64,000 nt of DNA from Streptomyces sp. S3(2020) (GCF_013044505.1 NZ_JABERD010000009.1:1-64000); one strand, 5' to 3'. Counted from the stretch's first letter, positions 19,431 through 29,480 are shown. The notes: generated by a model from the sequence alone, not told the origin. Program-made: numbers and translations.

Positions 19431-21509
19431 ATGAGTGCAACCGGGTCTCCGGTCGCCGAGGGCGACGGGCCGGTGCGCGGGGCGGTGCGGCCCACCGGGC
19501 TGCTCGACGTCCTGGGGGTGGCCTCGGTGGTCCTGGACGCCGAGGGAAAGATCGTGCTGTGGAGCCCGCAGGCCGAGGAGCTGTTCGGCTACTCGGCACG
19601 CGAGGCGCTGGGGCAGTTCGCCGCACGGATCATGGTGCACGAGCACTACGTCGACCTGGTCGTCAAGCTGTTCGCGGACGTCATGGTCACGGGCGAGGGC
19701 TGGGCCGGTGCGTTTCCGATCCGGCGCAAGGACGGCAGCACCCGGCTGGTGGAGTTCCGCAACATGCGGCTCCTCGACGACCGCGGGGACGTCTACGCGC
19801 TGGGGCTCGCGGCCGACCAGGACACCGTGCGCCGCCTGGAACGGGACGTGGCGCTGTCCACGCGGATGGTCTCCCAGTCCCCCATCGGGCTCGCCGTCCT
19901 GGACACCGACCTGCGGTACGTCTCGGTCAACCCGGCACTCGAACGGCTCAACGGCGTCCCGGCCGAGGAGCACCTCGGCCGGACGATGGGCGAGGTCCTG
20001 CCGCAGATCGACGTCGAGGGCATCACGGCCGCGGCACACGGGGTGCTGAAGACCGGTCGCCCGCTCGTCGACCAGCACACCCTGGGCCGCACCCCGGCGG
20101 ACCCGGACGAGGACCATGCCTGGTCGGTCTCGCTGTACCGGCTGGAGGACGCGGTCGGCACCGTGCTGGGCGTCGCCGCCTCGGTGGTGGACATCACCGA
20201 ACAGCACCGGGCCGCCGTCGCCGCGGAGGCGGCCCGGCGGCGCCTCGCCGTCATCGCGGACGCCTCCGCCCGTATCGGCACCACCCTGGAGCTGGACCGC
20301 ACGGCCCGTGAGCTCGCCGATGTCGCTGTGCCGGAGCTCGCCGACATCGCCGCCGTGGATCTGCTGGACGCGGTGGTGGAGGGCAGACGCAGCATCCTCG
20401 GCCCCACCGAGCCGGCCGTGATCCGTGCCCTCGCCGTCCAGGCGGACCACCCCTCGGAGGCCCTCTTGGCCGCCGACCCGCCCGGGCAGGTCGCCCGGTA
20501 CGGCGCCGACCGTCTCGTCACCGAGTGCGTGCGCACGGGCCGGCCGGTCATGGTGGCCGAGGTCGAGGCGGCCGATCTGCCCCGCATCGCCCGCTCCCCC
20601 GAGGCGGCGGGACAGCTGGCCCGCGCGGGCGTCCACTCGTATCTGGCCGTGCCGCTGACCGCGCGCGGCGAGGTGCTGGGCGCCCTCGACCTCAAGCGCA
20701 CCCGTAATCCGCTGCCGTTCAGCGAGGACGATCTGCTGCTGGCCCGGGAGCTGGCGTCCCGCGCGGCCGTGCAGATCGACAACGCCCGCTGGTACCAGAA
20801 CGCCCGCGACACCGCCCTGACCCTCCAGCGCAGTCTGCTGCCCAGCCATCCGCCCATGACGGGCGGTCTGGAGGTCGCCTCCCGCTACCAGCCCGCGGGG
20901 GCGACGGCCGAGGTCGGGGGCGACTGGTTCGACGTGATCCCCCTCGACGGCTGCAAGACCGCGCTGGTCGTGGGCGACGTGATGGGCAGCGGTATCAACG
21001 CCGCCGCGACCATGGGCCGGCTGCGCACCGCGACGAGCACCCTGACCTCCCTGGACCTGGAACCGGCCCGGCTCCTTGAGCACCTCGACCGGATCACCCA
21101 GGACCTCAAGGACTCCATCGCCACCTGCGTCTACGCCATCCACGACCCGTATCTGCGCCAGTGCCGGATCGCCAACGCCGGGCATCTGCCGCCCGTCCGG
21201 CTTCGCGCGGGACGCCGGCCGGAACTCCTGGACCTGCCGACCGGGGCGCCGCTGGGTGTGGGCGGGGTCGCCTTCTCCACCACGACCGTCGACCTGGAAC
21301 CCGGGGACCGGCTGGTGTTCTACACCGACGGTCTCGTCGAGACCCGCCAACACCCGCTCGACGAACGGCTGGACGCGCTTCTGGACCTCCTCGACGGCCC
21401 CGACCGCCCGCTGGAGGACGTGTGCGACCTCCTGCTGCGCACGCTGCACCAGCCGGACAACTCCGACGACGTGGCGCTGCTCATCGCCCGCGCCCAGAAG
21501 CCGGATTGA
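19431..21509 (+). CDS. PAS-PAS-GAF-SpoIIE (PP2C) serine phosphatase
   Basis: A 692-residue cytosolic sensor phosphatase. PAS 1 lies at about 25-140 (VLDAEGKIVLWSPQAEELFGYSA), PAS 2 at 145-260, GAF at 270-455 and the SpoIIE phosphatase domain at 475-690. Metal-binding acids are visible in VGGDWFDV, VVGDVMGSG and DNSDDVALL. Such proteins dephosphorylate anti-anti-sigma factors in partner switching. No cognate STAS or kinase gene is adjacent; a MEDS-STAS/MEDS-kinase pair lies 11 kb downstream. I chose the ATG at 19431; a GTG nine bases earlier is possible. Confidence 0.93.
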   Translation: MSATGSPVAEGDGPVRGAVRPTGLLDVLGVASVVLDAEGKIVLWSPQAEELFGYSAREALGQFAARIMVHEHYVDLVVKLFADVMVTGEGWAGAFPIRRKDGSTRLVEFRNMRLLDDRGDVYALGLAADQDTVRRLERDVALSTRMVSQSPIGLAVLDTDLRYVSVNPALERLNGVPAEEHLGRTMGEVLPQIDVEGITAAAHGVLKTGRPLVDQHTLGRTPADPDEDHAWSVSLYRLEDAVGTVLGVAASVVDITEQHRAAVAAEAARRRLAVIADASARIGTTLELDRTARELADVAVPELADIAAVDLLDAVVEGRRSILGPTEPAVIRALAVQADHPSEALLAADPPGQVARYGADRLVTECVRTGRPVMVAEVEAADLPRIARSPEAAGQLARAGVHSYLAVPLTARGEVLGALDLKRTRNPLPFSEDDLLLARELASRAAVQIDNARWYQNARDTALTLQRSLLPSHPPMTGGLEVASRYQPAGATAEVGGDWFDVIPLDGCKTALVVGDVMGSGINAAATMGRLRTATSTLTSLDLEPARLLEHLDRITQDLKDSIATCVYAIHDPYLRQCRIANAGHLPPVRLRAGRRPELLDLPTGAPLGVGGVAFSTTTVDLEPGDRLVFYTDGLVETRQHPLDERLDALLDLLDGPDRPLEDVCDLLLRTLHQPDNSDDVALLIARAQKPD

Positions 21510-21606
21510 CCATCGCGATTCACAGGAACTCGTTACCCGCCTCTTATCGGCCACCCATCACAATCCCAGCAAGACGTGCCATCGGAATGCCGGGTGGGAG
21601 CGAGCC

Positions 21607-22287
21607 ATGACGCACGATCCGGATCAGGAAGCGACACCGCCCGAGATACTCGTCGGGCCGGGCGAACACACCGCGCTACGGGACCGCTGGCGACGTCGGT
21701 CCGTGCGCGCACGGGCGGTGACCGCGGCGGCCGCGGTCGCGGCGCTCACCCTCGGCGGCACGGTGGTCGCCTACGCGGCCACCTCGTCGGGCTCGGACGG
21801 CGGGGCGACGCCCGCGGCCTCCGGCTCGCCCTCCGCCTCCCCGCACGCACCGGGCGAACGGCACGGTCCGGGCTGGCGGTTCGGCGTCGGCGTCGGCGGT
21901 GATGCCGCGCACGGCGAGGCGACGGTGAAGGACCGGGACACCGGCGAATGGGTCGTGCGGGTGTGGCAGCGCGGCACCGTCGAGAAGGTGGACGGCGACC
22001 AGGTGACCGTCAAGAGCGAGGACGGGGCCCGGTGGACATGGACCGTGAACGCGGACACGACCGTCCTGCGTGAGGGCGCCAAGGGTTCCGGGGCCGACGA
22101 TCTGAAGCAGGACGAGACGGTCCAGGTGGCCGGTACCCGGTCCGACGGCGGCACCCGGACGGCTTCCCATGTCCTCGCCGGCACCTGGGAGCGCAAGGGT
22201 CCCGAGAACTGGCGCGACCGGCTCCCGGGCCACGGCCACCGCGAGTGGCCCAAGCCGGATCCCACCAAGAGCGGCACTACGGCCTGA
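21607..22287 (+). CDS. membrane-anchored DUF5666-like protein
   Basis: A 226-residue protein. A cytosolic N-terminus (about 40 residues) is followed by one transmembrane helix (AVTAAAAVAALTLGGTVVAYAA), a Ser/Pro/Gly linker and an extracytoplasmic domain with TVEKVDGDQVTVKSEDGARWTWTV and DETVQVAGTRSDGGTRTASHV. This is the beta-rich unit of DUF5666-type proteins. Function unknown. Its end overlaps the convergent methyltransferase gene by 11 bp. Confidence 0.8.
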   Translation: MTHDPDQEATPPEILVGPGEHTALRDRWRRRSVRARAVTAAAAVAALTLGGTVVAYAATSSGSDGGATPAASGSPSASPHAPGERHGPGWRFGVGVGGDAAHGEATVKDRDTGEWVVRVWQRGTVEKVDGDQVTVKSEDGARWTWTVNADTTVLREGAKGSGADDLKQDETVQVAGTRSDGGTRTASHVLAGTWERKGPENWRDRLPGHGHREWPKPDPTKSGTTA

Positions 22288-23062
22288 CGCCGACCACGAC
22301 GTTGGCGTACCACTCCTCCGAGGCGACCACCCGGGCCGCCAGTCCGCCGCGGGCGAAGGCGTCGACGGCCGTGGGCGCCTGCCGTTCGCTCGTCTCGACG
22401 AGCAGACAGCCGCCGGGCGCGAGCCACTCGGGCGCCTCGGCGGCGACCCTGCGCAACACGTCCAGCCCGTCGCTTCCGCCGTCCAGGGCGACCAGCGGTT
22501 CGTGCTCGCGTGCCTCCGCGGGCAGCAGGGCGACCTCGTCGGAGGGGACGTACGGCACGTTCGCCGCGAGGATGTCGACGCGGCCGCGCAGTCGCCCGGG
22601 CAGCGCCTCGTAGAGGTCGCCCTCGTGGGCGCGACCGTCGAAGGGGGCGATGTTGCGGCCCGCGCAGCGCACCGCGGCCGGGTCGATGTCGGCGGCGTGC
22701 AGTTCGGCGCCGCCGAGCGCGTCGGCGAGGGCCGCTCCCACGGCGCCCGAACCGCAGCACAGGTCCACGACGACGGAGGCGCCCGGGGCGTGGGCGAGGG
22801 CCTGTTCGACGAGGAACTCGGTACGGCGGCGGGGCACGAAGACCCCGGGTTCCACGGTGATGCGCAGCCCGCGGAACTCGGCCCAGCCGACGACGAGTTC
22901 GAGGGGGGCGCCCGAGGCGCGGCGGTCCACCATCGCCGTGAGTTCGTCCGGGGTGCGGGCGGCGGCCAGCAGCAACCGGGCCTCGTCCTCGGCGAAGACA
23001 CAGCCCGCGGCGCGCAGCGCCGCCACGACGGAGTCGGGCGGGCAGGGGGATGTGGAAGTCAT
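22277..23062 (-). CDS. putative protein N5-glutamine methyltransferase (PrmC-related)
   Basis: A 261-residue SAM methyltransferase of the HemK/PrmC class. The SAM motif VVDLCCGSGAVG is at 98-109, ADIDPAAV follows, and the catalytic NPPY is replaced by N168-V169-P170-Y171. That substitution marks the PrmC-related subfamily found beside true PrmC in actinobacteria. The target protein is unknown. It is divergent from a MarR gene with a shared operator-like repeat, so the MarR protein may control it. Confidence 0.88.
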   Translation of the reverse strand: MTSTSPCPPDSVVAALRAAGCVFAEDEARLLLAAARTPDELTAMVDRRASGAPLELVVGWAEFRGLRITVEPGVFVPRRRTEFLVEQALAHAPGASVVVDLCCGSGAVGAALADALGGAELHAADIDPAAVRCAGRNIAPFDGRAHEGDLYEALPGRLRGRVDILAANVPYVPSDEVALLPAEAREHEPLVALDGGSDGLDVLRRVAAEAPEWLAPGGCLLVETSERQAPTAVDAFARGGLAARVVASEEWYANVVVGVRP

Positions 23063-23101
23063 GGGAGCAGCAACCCTATCCGCTCAGGACCCCCATGGTT
23101 G

Positions 23102-23133
23102 GCATACGCAACTCCTATCGAGTTGTACTATGC
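23102..23133. promoter_or_regulatory. MarR operator-like inverted repeat
   Basis: Inner arms CAACTC (23109-23114) and GAGTTG (23120-23125) surround ctatc; outer arms GCATA (23102-23106) and TATGC (23129-23133) extend the symmetry. A TACTAT -10-like hexamer (23126-23131) overlaps it. It lies between the methyltransferase and MarR starts and is the natural autoregulatory site. Confidence 0.65.
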
Positions 23134-23157
23134 AACCAGAACCGTGGAGGAGGTCCC

Positions 23158-23592
23158 ATGGACGCGACCGACGCCGTCGAGACCATCCAGCGCGAGATGA
23201 CGGTCTTCGCCCGGCGGGCCCGGGCCTCGGCGGGCCGGATGCACCCCGAGCTGTCGCTGGTCTCGTACACGCTGCTCGGGCATCTGGAGGAGCAGGACGG
23301 CTGCCGCGCCACCGACCTCGCCGCGCACTACGCCCTCGACAAGTCCACCGTCAGCCGCCAGGTGGCCGCGCTGGAGCGCGCCGCGCTCGTCGAGCGGCGC
23401 CTGGACCCGGAGGACCACCGTGTCCAGGTGCTGCATCTGACGGAGGCCGGCCGGCAGATCCTCGCCCAGGTCACCGTGAGCCGCCGGGCCGCCTTCCAGG
23501 AGCGGCTCGCGAACTGGCCTCAGGAGGATCTCGCGCGGTTCGCCGACTACCTCGTGCGGTACAACGCCTGGCCGGGCCCGCAGAAGGACTGA
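23158..23592 (+). CDS. MarR family transcriptional regulator
   Basis: A 144-residue MarR regulator with winged helix at about 45-100 (ATDLAAHYALDKSTVSRQVAALERAALVERR). The ATG at 23158 is preceded by GGAGGAGG. It probably binds the repeat just upstream, controlling itself and perhaps the divergent PrmC-related gene. Confidence 0.93.
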   Translation: MDATDAVETIQREMTVFARRARASAGRMHPELSLVSYTLLGHLEEQDGCRATDLAAHYALDKSTVSRQVAALERAALVERRLDPEDHRVQVLHLTEAGRQILAQVTVSRRAAFQERLANWPQEDLARFADYLVRYNAWPGPQKD

Positions 23593-23625
23593 ACGCCTGA
23601 TCGGGCCCCGCGGAGGACCGACCGC

Positions 23626-24363
23626 CTAGGACACGGCCACCAGCCGTTCCGGTACGCGTGCCGCGGCGAACGCGGTCGTCCGGCGGAGCCGGAAGCCCAG
23701 GGACTCGTACAGCCGGATCGCGCCCGTGTTCCCCGCGCCCGTGTGCAGGAACGGCGTCTCATCGCGCTCCCTGATGCCGTACGCGACGGCGTGGATCAGC
23801 CGGGTCGCCAGGCCCTCGCCGCGGAAGGCGGGGTCGGTGCAGACCGCGCTGATCTCGGTCCACCCGGGCGGGTGGAGCCGCTCCCCCGCCAGGGCGACGA
23901 GGGCACCTTCCCGGCGTATGCCCAGGTAGGTGCCCATCTCTATGGTGCGCGGCAGGAAGGGGCCCGGCCGGGTGCGTGCGACCAGGTCGAGGATCTCGGG
24001 GACGTCGGCGGGGCCGAGGAGCACGGCTTCCGGTTCCGGTGCGGCGGCCACCCCGTCGTCGACGAGCTGTACGCCGTCGATGCGGGCCGTGATCTCCCAG
24101 CCGTCCGGCACCTCGCCCCGGTAGCCGGGCAGCGGGACTTCGGCGCCGGGGCCCGCGAGGGCCGCGAGGTCGGCCCAGTCGTCGGCGTCCGGTTCGTCGG
24201 GCAGGGCCAGCCAGGGCGAGACGTCCAGCGGGTAGCGCACGACGCGTCCGCGCCGCTCGGCGAAGTGGGCGTGCGGGCCGGTCAGGGAGGCGAGGGCGGG
24301 GTTGTCGAGGATGTGGAGCGCGCCGGACCGGGGCGCTCCCGCCTGCGTGGTGCGGTGGCTCAT
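23626..24363 (-). CDS. GNAT family N-acetyltransferase
   Basis: A 245-residue acetyltransferase with a C-terminal FR47-like GNAT domain. The acetyl-CoA loop is FRGEGLATRLIHAV near residue 185, followed by GNTGAIRLYESLGFR. The N-terminal half is the family-specific extension. It overlaps the upstream oxidoreductase gene by ATGA (24360-24363), so the two form an operon. Substrate unknown. Confidence 0.9.
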   Translation of the reverse strand: MSHRTTQAGAPRSGALHILDNPALASLTGPHAHFAERRGRVVRYPLDVSPWLALPDEPDADDWADLAALAGPGAEVPLPGYRGEVPDGWEITARIDGVQLVDDGVAAAPEPEAVLLGPADVPEILDLVARTRPGPFLPRTIEMGTYLGIRREGALVALAGERLHPPGWTEISAVCTDPAFRGEGLATRLIHAVAYGIRERDETPFLHTGAGNTGAIRLYESLGFRLRRTTAFAAARVPERLVAVS

Positions 24364-25286
24364 CCGGCGACCTCGATCACGACCTTGCCGCGCGCGTGCC
24401 CGTCCTCGACGGTGCGCAGCGCCTCACCGGCCTCGGCGAGCGGGAACCGCTGGACCACGTGCGGGTCCAGATCGCCGTTCACCACCAGCCGCGCCACGGC
24501 GTCCAGGACGGCGGAGGTACGGGCGCGGGTCACCCGGGTGCCGCCCAGTCGCTCCACGTCCTGCTCCGGGGCGCCCGCGGTGATCAGCCTCGTCCGGTCG
24601 GTCAGCAGCGTCGCCGCCTCGGTCAGCACCTCGCCGCCGACGAGGTCGTACACCGCGTCGATGCCGTCCGGTGCCGCGGCCCGCGCCCGGTCGGACCAGC
24701 CCGGTCCCGACGGGACGTGGACGGCGCCCAGCGACTCGACGAAGTCCTTCTTGCCCTCGCTCGCGACGCCCACCACACGCAGTCCGAGCGCCCGGGCGAT
24801 CTGCAAGGCGGCGGCGCCGACTCCGCCGCCCGCGCCGGTGACCAGCAGGGTGGCACCCTTGGGCAGGTCCAGCTGGTGCACCCCGTCGTACGCCGTCGCG
24901 GCGGCCACGGGCAGGGTCGCGGCGTCGGAGAAGGCCAGCCCGGCGGGCTTGTGCGCGGCCAGGCGGACGGGCAGCAGCGTGTACTCGGCGTAGCCGCCGG
25001 TCAGGGTGTTGCCGAAGACCTCGTCGCCGGCGGCGAACCCGTCGACGCCCTCGCCGACCGCCTCCACGACACCGGAGACCTCGCTGCCGAGGACGGCGGG
25101 GAACACACGCTCGCCGGTGTCGCCGGGTCGGCGGTAACCGGTCCGCAGCTTCCAGTCGACCGGATTCACACCGGCGGCACGCACCGCGACCAGCAGCTGT
25201 CCGGGTCCGGGCACGGGCCGCTCGACCTCGACGAACGCCTCGGTGTCCGGACCGCCGTACCGCGTGAACACATACGCCTTGGGCAT
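24360..25286 (-). CDS. zinc-free quinone oxidoreductase-like dehydrogenase (MDR family)
   Basis: A 308-residue NADPH:quinone oxidoreductase-type enzyme. The N-terminal GroES-like fold (MPKAYVFTRYGGPD) lacks structural-zinc cysteines. The Rossmann motif VTGAGGGVGAAALQIA is near residue 150. The start is the ATG at 25286 with AAGGAG ten bases upstream; a GTG nine bases earlier would sit too close to that site. It is the first gene of a two-gene operon with the GNAT gene. Confidence 0.92.
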   Translation of the reverse strand: MPKAYVFTRYGGPDTEAFVEVERPVPGPGQLLVAVRAAGVNPVDWKLRTGYRRPGDTGERVFPAVLGSEVSGVVEAVGEGVDGFAAGDEVFGNTLTGGYAEYTLLPVRLAAHKPAGLAFSDAATLPVAAATAYDGVHQLDLPKGATLLVTGAGGGVGAAALQIARALGLRVVGVASEGKKDFVESLGAVHVPSGPGWSDRARAAAPDGIDAVYDLVGGEVLTEAATLLTDRTRLITAGAPEQDVERLGGTRVTRARTSAVLDAVARLVVNGDLDPHVVQRFPLAEAGEALRTVEDGHARGKVVIEVAG

Positions 25287-25437
25287 TGCTCCCACTCTCC
25301 TTCGCTCGCGCCGGGCACCAGTCGGAAGGAAGATCGGCGAACGGCTATTCCCCAGGCGGCGGAGTGTTCATACGGCCGCAATGATCGCCGTCCTGACCAG
25401 GGACGGAGCACCGCTGACGACACAGTACGGTTGAAGC

Positions 25438-26035
<598 letters not shown>

Positions 26036-26043
<8 letters not shown>

Positions 26044-26800
26044 GACGCCGGCTTCCTTCACTCCCTCGACGCGGTTCGCCGTGCCCGGGCGCATCGCCGT
26101 GAGCAACCGGGCCGCCGCGCTGTGGCAGACCGCCACGCTCACCGAGATCCGCCGGGAGACTCCCCACGCCTCGACCTTCCGGTTCGCGGTGCCCGCCTGG
26201 GCGGGGCATCTGCCCGGTCAGCATCTGATGCTGCGGCTGACCGCCGAGGACGGCTACGCGGCCCAGCGCCACTACTCGATCGCGTCCGCGCCCGACGATG
26301 CGGGGCACATCGAGCTGACCCTGGACCATGTCGAGGGCGGCGAGGTGTCGGGCTGGTTCCACACGGTCGCCGAGCCCGGTGACGAGGTCGAGGTGCGCGG
26401 CCCGCTCAGCGGCTTCTTCGCCTGGCCCGGCGACCGGCCCGCACTGCTGATCGGCGCCGGCTCCGGGGTCGTACCGCTGATGTCGATGGTGCGGCACCAC
26501 CGGGCGCGGGGCCTGTCCGTGCCGCTGCGGCTGCTGGTGTCGGCGCGCGGTCCCGAGGAGCTCATCTACGCGGGCGAGTTCGACGCCGAGACGACACCTG
26601 TCTTCACCCGGAGCGCGCCGGAGGGTGTACCGGTGGGACGTATGGCGGCCGCACATGTGGCGCCGCTCCTGGCCGACCCGCCTCCCGGTGGGTGGGAGGC
26701 CTATGTGTGCGGCTCCAATGCCTTCGCGGAGCACGCGTCGCGGCTGCTGGTCGCGGCGGGGCAGCCGGTGGAGCGGATCCGGATCGAGCGGTTCGGCTGA
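26036..26800 (+). CDS. FAD/NAD-binding ferredoxin-reductase-like oxidoreductase
   Basis: A 254-residue two-domain reductase starting at the GTG at 26036 inside the end of the molybdoenzyme gene. The FAD motif is RHYSIAS near residue 83, the NAD motif GAGSGVVPLMSM near 140, and CGSNAF is at the C-terminal end. No 2Fe-2S domain is present. It likely forms an electron-transfer pair with the upstream molybdoenzyme. The stop codon lies in the first unit of a 24-bp tandem repeat. Confidence 0.92.
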
Positions 26801-26890
26801 CCCTGCGCGCCATCCCTTGGCTGACCCTGCCCACCATCCCTCGGCTGCCCCTGCGCGCCGTCCCTCGGCTCACCCTTCGCGCCCTGCCTT
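26795..26890. repeat. 24-bp tandem repeat, four degenerate copies, at a gene end
   Basis: Units start GGCTGACCCTGC, GGCTGACCCTGC, GGCTGCCCCTGC and GGCTCACCCTTC at 26795, 26819, 26843 and 26867, each followed by a CCATCCCT-like half. The first copy contains the TGA stop of the reductase gene, so the array lies in the gene's 3' untranslated region. Confidence 0.88.
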
Positions 26891-26953
26891 CGTTTCACGG
26901 CCGCGCTGCCGGGCGCTCCTGTGCGGCGGGGCCCCATGGTGTGCGCTCTCGCG

Positions 26954-28312
26954 TCAGTCCATCCCCTGCATCCGCCGGGCGATCCGCCCATGGTCCCGCA
27001 ACGCCCCCGCCAGCCCCGGCAGGACGGGTTCCCCGCGGTCGACGAGGACCCGGCCGCCCACCACCGTCGTCCACGCCCGGGCGGGTCCGCAGCGCAGCCA
27101 GGCCTCGACGGGGTCGCTGAGCGCGCCGGCGAGGGCGACCTCGTGGAGGTCCCAGACGACGAGGTCGGCGCAGGCGCCGGGGCGCAGATGGCCGATCTCG
27201 TCGTCGCGGCCGAGGCAGCGGGCCGAGCCGCGGGTGGCCATGTCGAGGGCGTCCCGCGCGGCCATCGCACCGGGTCCGCCGCGGTAGCGGCCGAGCAGCA
27301 GGGCGTTGCGGGTCTCCATCCAGAGGGAGGCGTGGTCCGTGGAGGCCGAGCCGTCGCAGCCGATGCCGACCGGCAGACCCAGTTCGCGCATCTCGCGCAC
27401 CCGGGCGGTGCCGCCGCCGATCAGCATGTTGGAGCTGGGGCAGTGCGCGACGCCGACGCCCGCGGCCGCGAGGCGGCGCAGCTCGTCGTCGTTCGGGTAG
27501 ATGCAGTGGGCGACCCAGGTGCGGTCGGTCATCCAGCCGCAGTCCTCGAAGTACTCCACGGGCCGGCAGCCGTACGTCTCCAGGCAGTACGTGTCCTCGT
27601 CGTGGTCCTCGGCCAGGTGGGTGTGGAGGCGTACGTCGTGGCGCTCGGCGAGTTCGGCCGTGGCGGTCATGACTTCCTTGGTGACCGAGAACGGCGAGCA
27701 GGGGGCGAGCGCGACACGGATCAGGGCGCCGGGCGCCGGGTCGTGGTGGGCCTTGATCAGGCGCTCGCTGTCGGCGAGCACCTCGTCCGTGCTCTGTGTG
27801 ACGCTCCTCGGCGGCAGTCCCCCGTCCTCGACGGACCGGGTCATCGAGCCGCGCGTCGCGTGGAAGCGGAACCCGATGTCGCGGGCGGCTCCGATCTCGG
27901 CGTCGACCAGGCGCGGACGCGGGTGGACGTAGAGATGGTCCGAGGAGGTCGTGCAGCCGCCCATGAGCAGCTCGGCCATGCCCACGTACGCGGAGACGTA
28001 CGCGGCCTCCTCGTCGAGGGCGGCCCACAGCGGGTAGAGCGTGGTCAGCCAGTCGAAGAGGGTGCCGCCCACGGCGGGCGCGTAGGAGCGGGTGAGGTTC
28101 TGGTAGATGTGATGGTGCGTGTTGACCAGGCCCGGGGTGACGAGCCGTCCCGCCGCGGAGAGCGTCGTCGAGGCCTCGGGTTCACTTCCCGGGGCGCCCA
28201 CGGCGGCGACCCGACCGTCGGTGACGGCGAGCCAGCCGCCGGGGATCTCCCGATCCCCGTCCACGACCAGCAGTTCGGCGTCCTTGACCAGCAGATCCAC
28301 GGCTGACGTCAT
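26954..28312 (-). CDS. 8-oxoguanine deaminase-type amidohydrolase
   Basis: A 452-residue metal-dependent amidohydrolase. The metal HxH is H66/H68 in VNTHHHIYQN. Further motifs are HTHLAED, WVAHCIYPNDDE, HCPSSNMLIG and the catalytic aspartate in GCDGSASTD. These match 8-oxoguanine deaminase and related hydroxydechloroatrazine-like enzymes. It would turn 8-oxoguanine into urate in purine salvage. It is divergent from an esterase, with an inverted repeat between them. Confidence 0.88.
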   Translation of the reverse strand: MTSAVDLLVKDAELLVVDGDREIPGGWLAVTDGRVAAVGAPGSEPEASTTLSAAGRLVTPGLVNTHHHIYQNLTRSYAPAVGGTLFDWLTTLYPLWAALDEEAAYVSAYVGMAELLMGGCTTSSDHLYVHPRPRLVDAEIGAARDIGFRFHATRGSMTRSVEDGGLPPRSVTQSTDEVLADSERLIKAHHDPAPGALIRVALAPCSPFSVTKEVMTATAELAERHDVRLHTHLAEDHDEDTYCLETYGCRPVEYFEDCGWMTDRTWVAHCIYPNDDELRRLAAAGVGVAHCPSSNMLIGGGTARVREMRELGLPVGIGCDGSASTDHASLWMETRNALLLGRYRGGPGAMAARDALDMATRGSARCLGRDDEIGHLRPGACADLVVWDLHEVALAGALSDPVEAWLRCGPARAWTTVVGGRVLVDRGEPVLPGLAGALRDHGRIARRMQGMD

Positions 28313-28363
28313 GGCGTCATCGTAGACAGGCGGACGGGCGAAGGCCTGGCGGGTCGTCCGACG

Positions 28364-28380
28364 TCACACGTACGGTGTGA
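28364..28380. promoter_or_regulatory. inverted repeat in the divergent promoter region
   Basis: TCACACGTACGGTGTGA has 6-bp perfect arms (TCACAC/GTGTGA) around five bases. It lies between the amidohydrolase and the acetylxylan esterase-like gene and may be an operator. No adjacent regulator exists. Confidence 0.5.
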
Positions 28381-28412
28381 TCATCATCGGCCCTCTTCAA
28401 AGGCGGTCCTAC

Positions 28413-29381
28413 ATGGCCCTGTTCGACCTCCCCCTCGACGAGCTCCACGAGTACCGCAGCGCGTCCACCGAGCCCGAGGACTTCGACTCGTTCTGGTCCA
28501 AGACCCTCCAGGAGGCCCGTGGGCACGACCTGGACGCCCGTTTCGAACGCGTCGACACCGGTCTGACGACGGTCGAGGTGTACGACGTGACGTTCGCGGG
28601 GTTCGGCGGGCACCCGGTGAAGGGCTGGCTGACGCTGCCCGCCGGGGCCGCGGAACCGGTGCCGCTGGTCGTGGAGTTCGTCGGGTACGGAGGCGGGCGC
28701 GGGCTGCCGCACGAGCATCTGCTGTGGGCGTCCACCGGCCGGGCGCACTTCGTGATGGACACCCGCGGCCAGGGCAGTGCGTGGGGCGGTGGCGGCGGCA
28801 CGGCGGATCCGGTGGGCGGGGCGCCCGCCTATCCGGGTTTCATGACGCGCGGGATCGACGCGCCCGAGAACTACTACTACCGCCGGGTGTTCACGGACGC
28901 GGTGCGCGCCGTCGAGGCGGCCCGCTCGCACCCGCTGACGGACGCCTCCCGCACGGTCGCGCTCGGCACGAGCCAGGGCGGTGGCATCACGATCGCCGTG
29001 GGCGGTCTGGTCCCGGACCTGGTGGCCGTCGCACCGGACGTGCCGTTCCTGTGCGACTACCCGCGGGCGGCGGTTCTGACGGACCGTCACCCGTACCGTG
29101 AGATCGGCCTGTTCCTCAAGACCCACCGCGGCCGCACCGAGGACGCCCTGCGCACCCTGTCGTACTTCGACGGCGTCCACTTCGCCGCCCGCGGCCGCGC
29201 CCCGGCCCTCTTCTCGGCGGCCCTGGAGGACCAGACCTGCCCGCCCTCCACGGTCTTCGCCGCGTTCAACGCCTGGGCGCACGACGACAAGGAGATCGAG
29301 GTCTACGACTTCAACGACCACGAGGGCGGTGGCCCCTACCAGGAGGCGCTCAAGCTGCGCTGGCTGCGCTCGTACGTCTGA
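28413..29381 (+). CDS. acetylxylan esterase/cephalosporin-C deacetylase family protein
   Basis: A 322-residue alpha/beta-hydrolase of the AXE1 family. The nucleophile is S187 in GTSQGGG, with D273 (LEDQTCPPS) and H303 (DHEGGG) completing the triad. No signal peptide, so intracellular, acting on imported acetylated xylo-oligosaccharides or similar esters. The ATG at 28413 follows AGGCGG. Confidence 0.92.
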   Translation: MALFDLPLDELHEYRSASTEPEDFDSFWSKTLQEARGHDLDARFERVDTGLTTVEVYDVTFAGFGGHPVKGWLTLPAGAAEPVPLVVEFVGYGGGRGLPHEHLLWASTGRAHFVMDTRGQGSAWGGGGGTADPVGGAPAYPGFMTRGIDAPENYYYRRVFTDAVRAVEAARSHPLTDASRTVALGTSQGGGITIAVGGLVPDLVAVAPDVPFLCDYPRAAVLTDRHPYREIGLFLKTHRGRTEDALRTLSYFDGVHFAARGRAPALFSAALEDQTCPPSTVFAAFNAWAHDDKEIEVYDFNDHEGGGPYQEALKLRWLRSYV

Positions 29382-29403
29382 GGAACCGGGTCTTCCCTCC
29401 AGT

Positions 29404-29415
29404 CCGACCAGTCGG
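29404..29415. promoter_or_regulatory. TetR-type palindrome upstream of serine hydrolase
   Basis: CCGACCAGTCGG is a 12-bp inverted repeat with a CA centre. This GACC/GGTC type of site is common for actinobacterial TetR regulators. It lies 65 bp before the serine hydrolase start. Confidence 0.4.
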
Positions 29416-29480
29416 TACGTTCATCGGGCCCGGGTCGCAGTGTCGCGGTCCGGGTTGCCGGCGGACGACGGAGGCCAGCC

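Noticed and set aside
26795..26890. CRISPR array from the 24-bp repeats
   Set aside because: Units follow each other without spacers and there are no cas genes.
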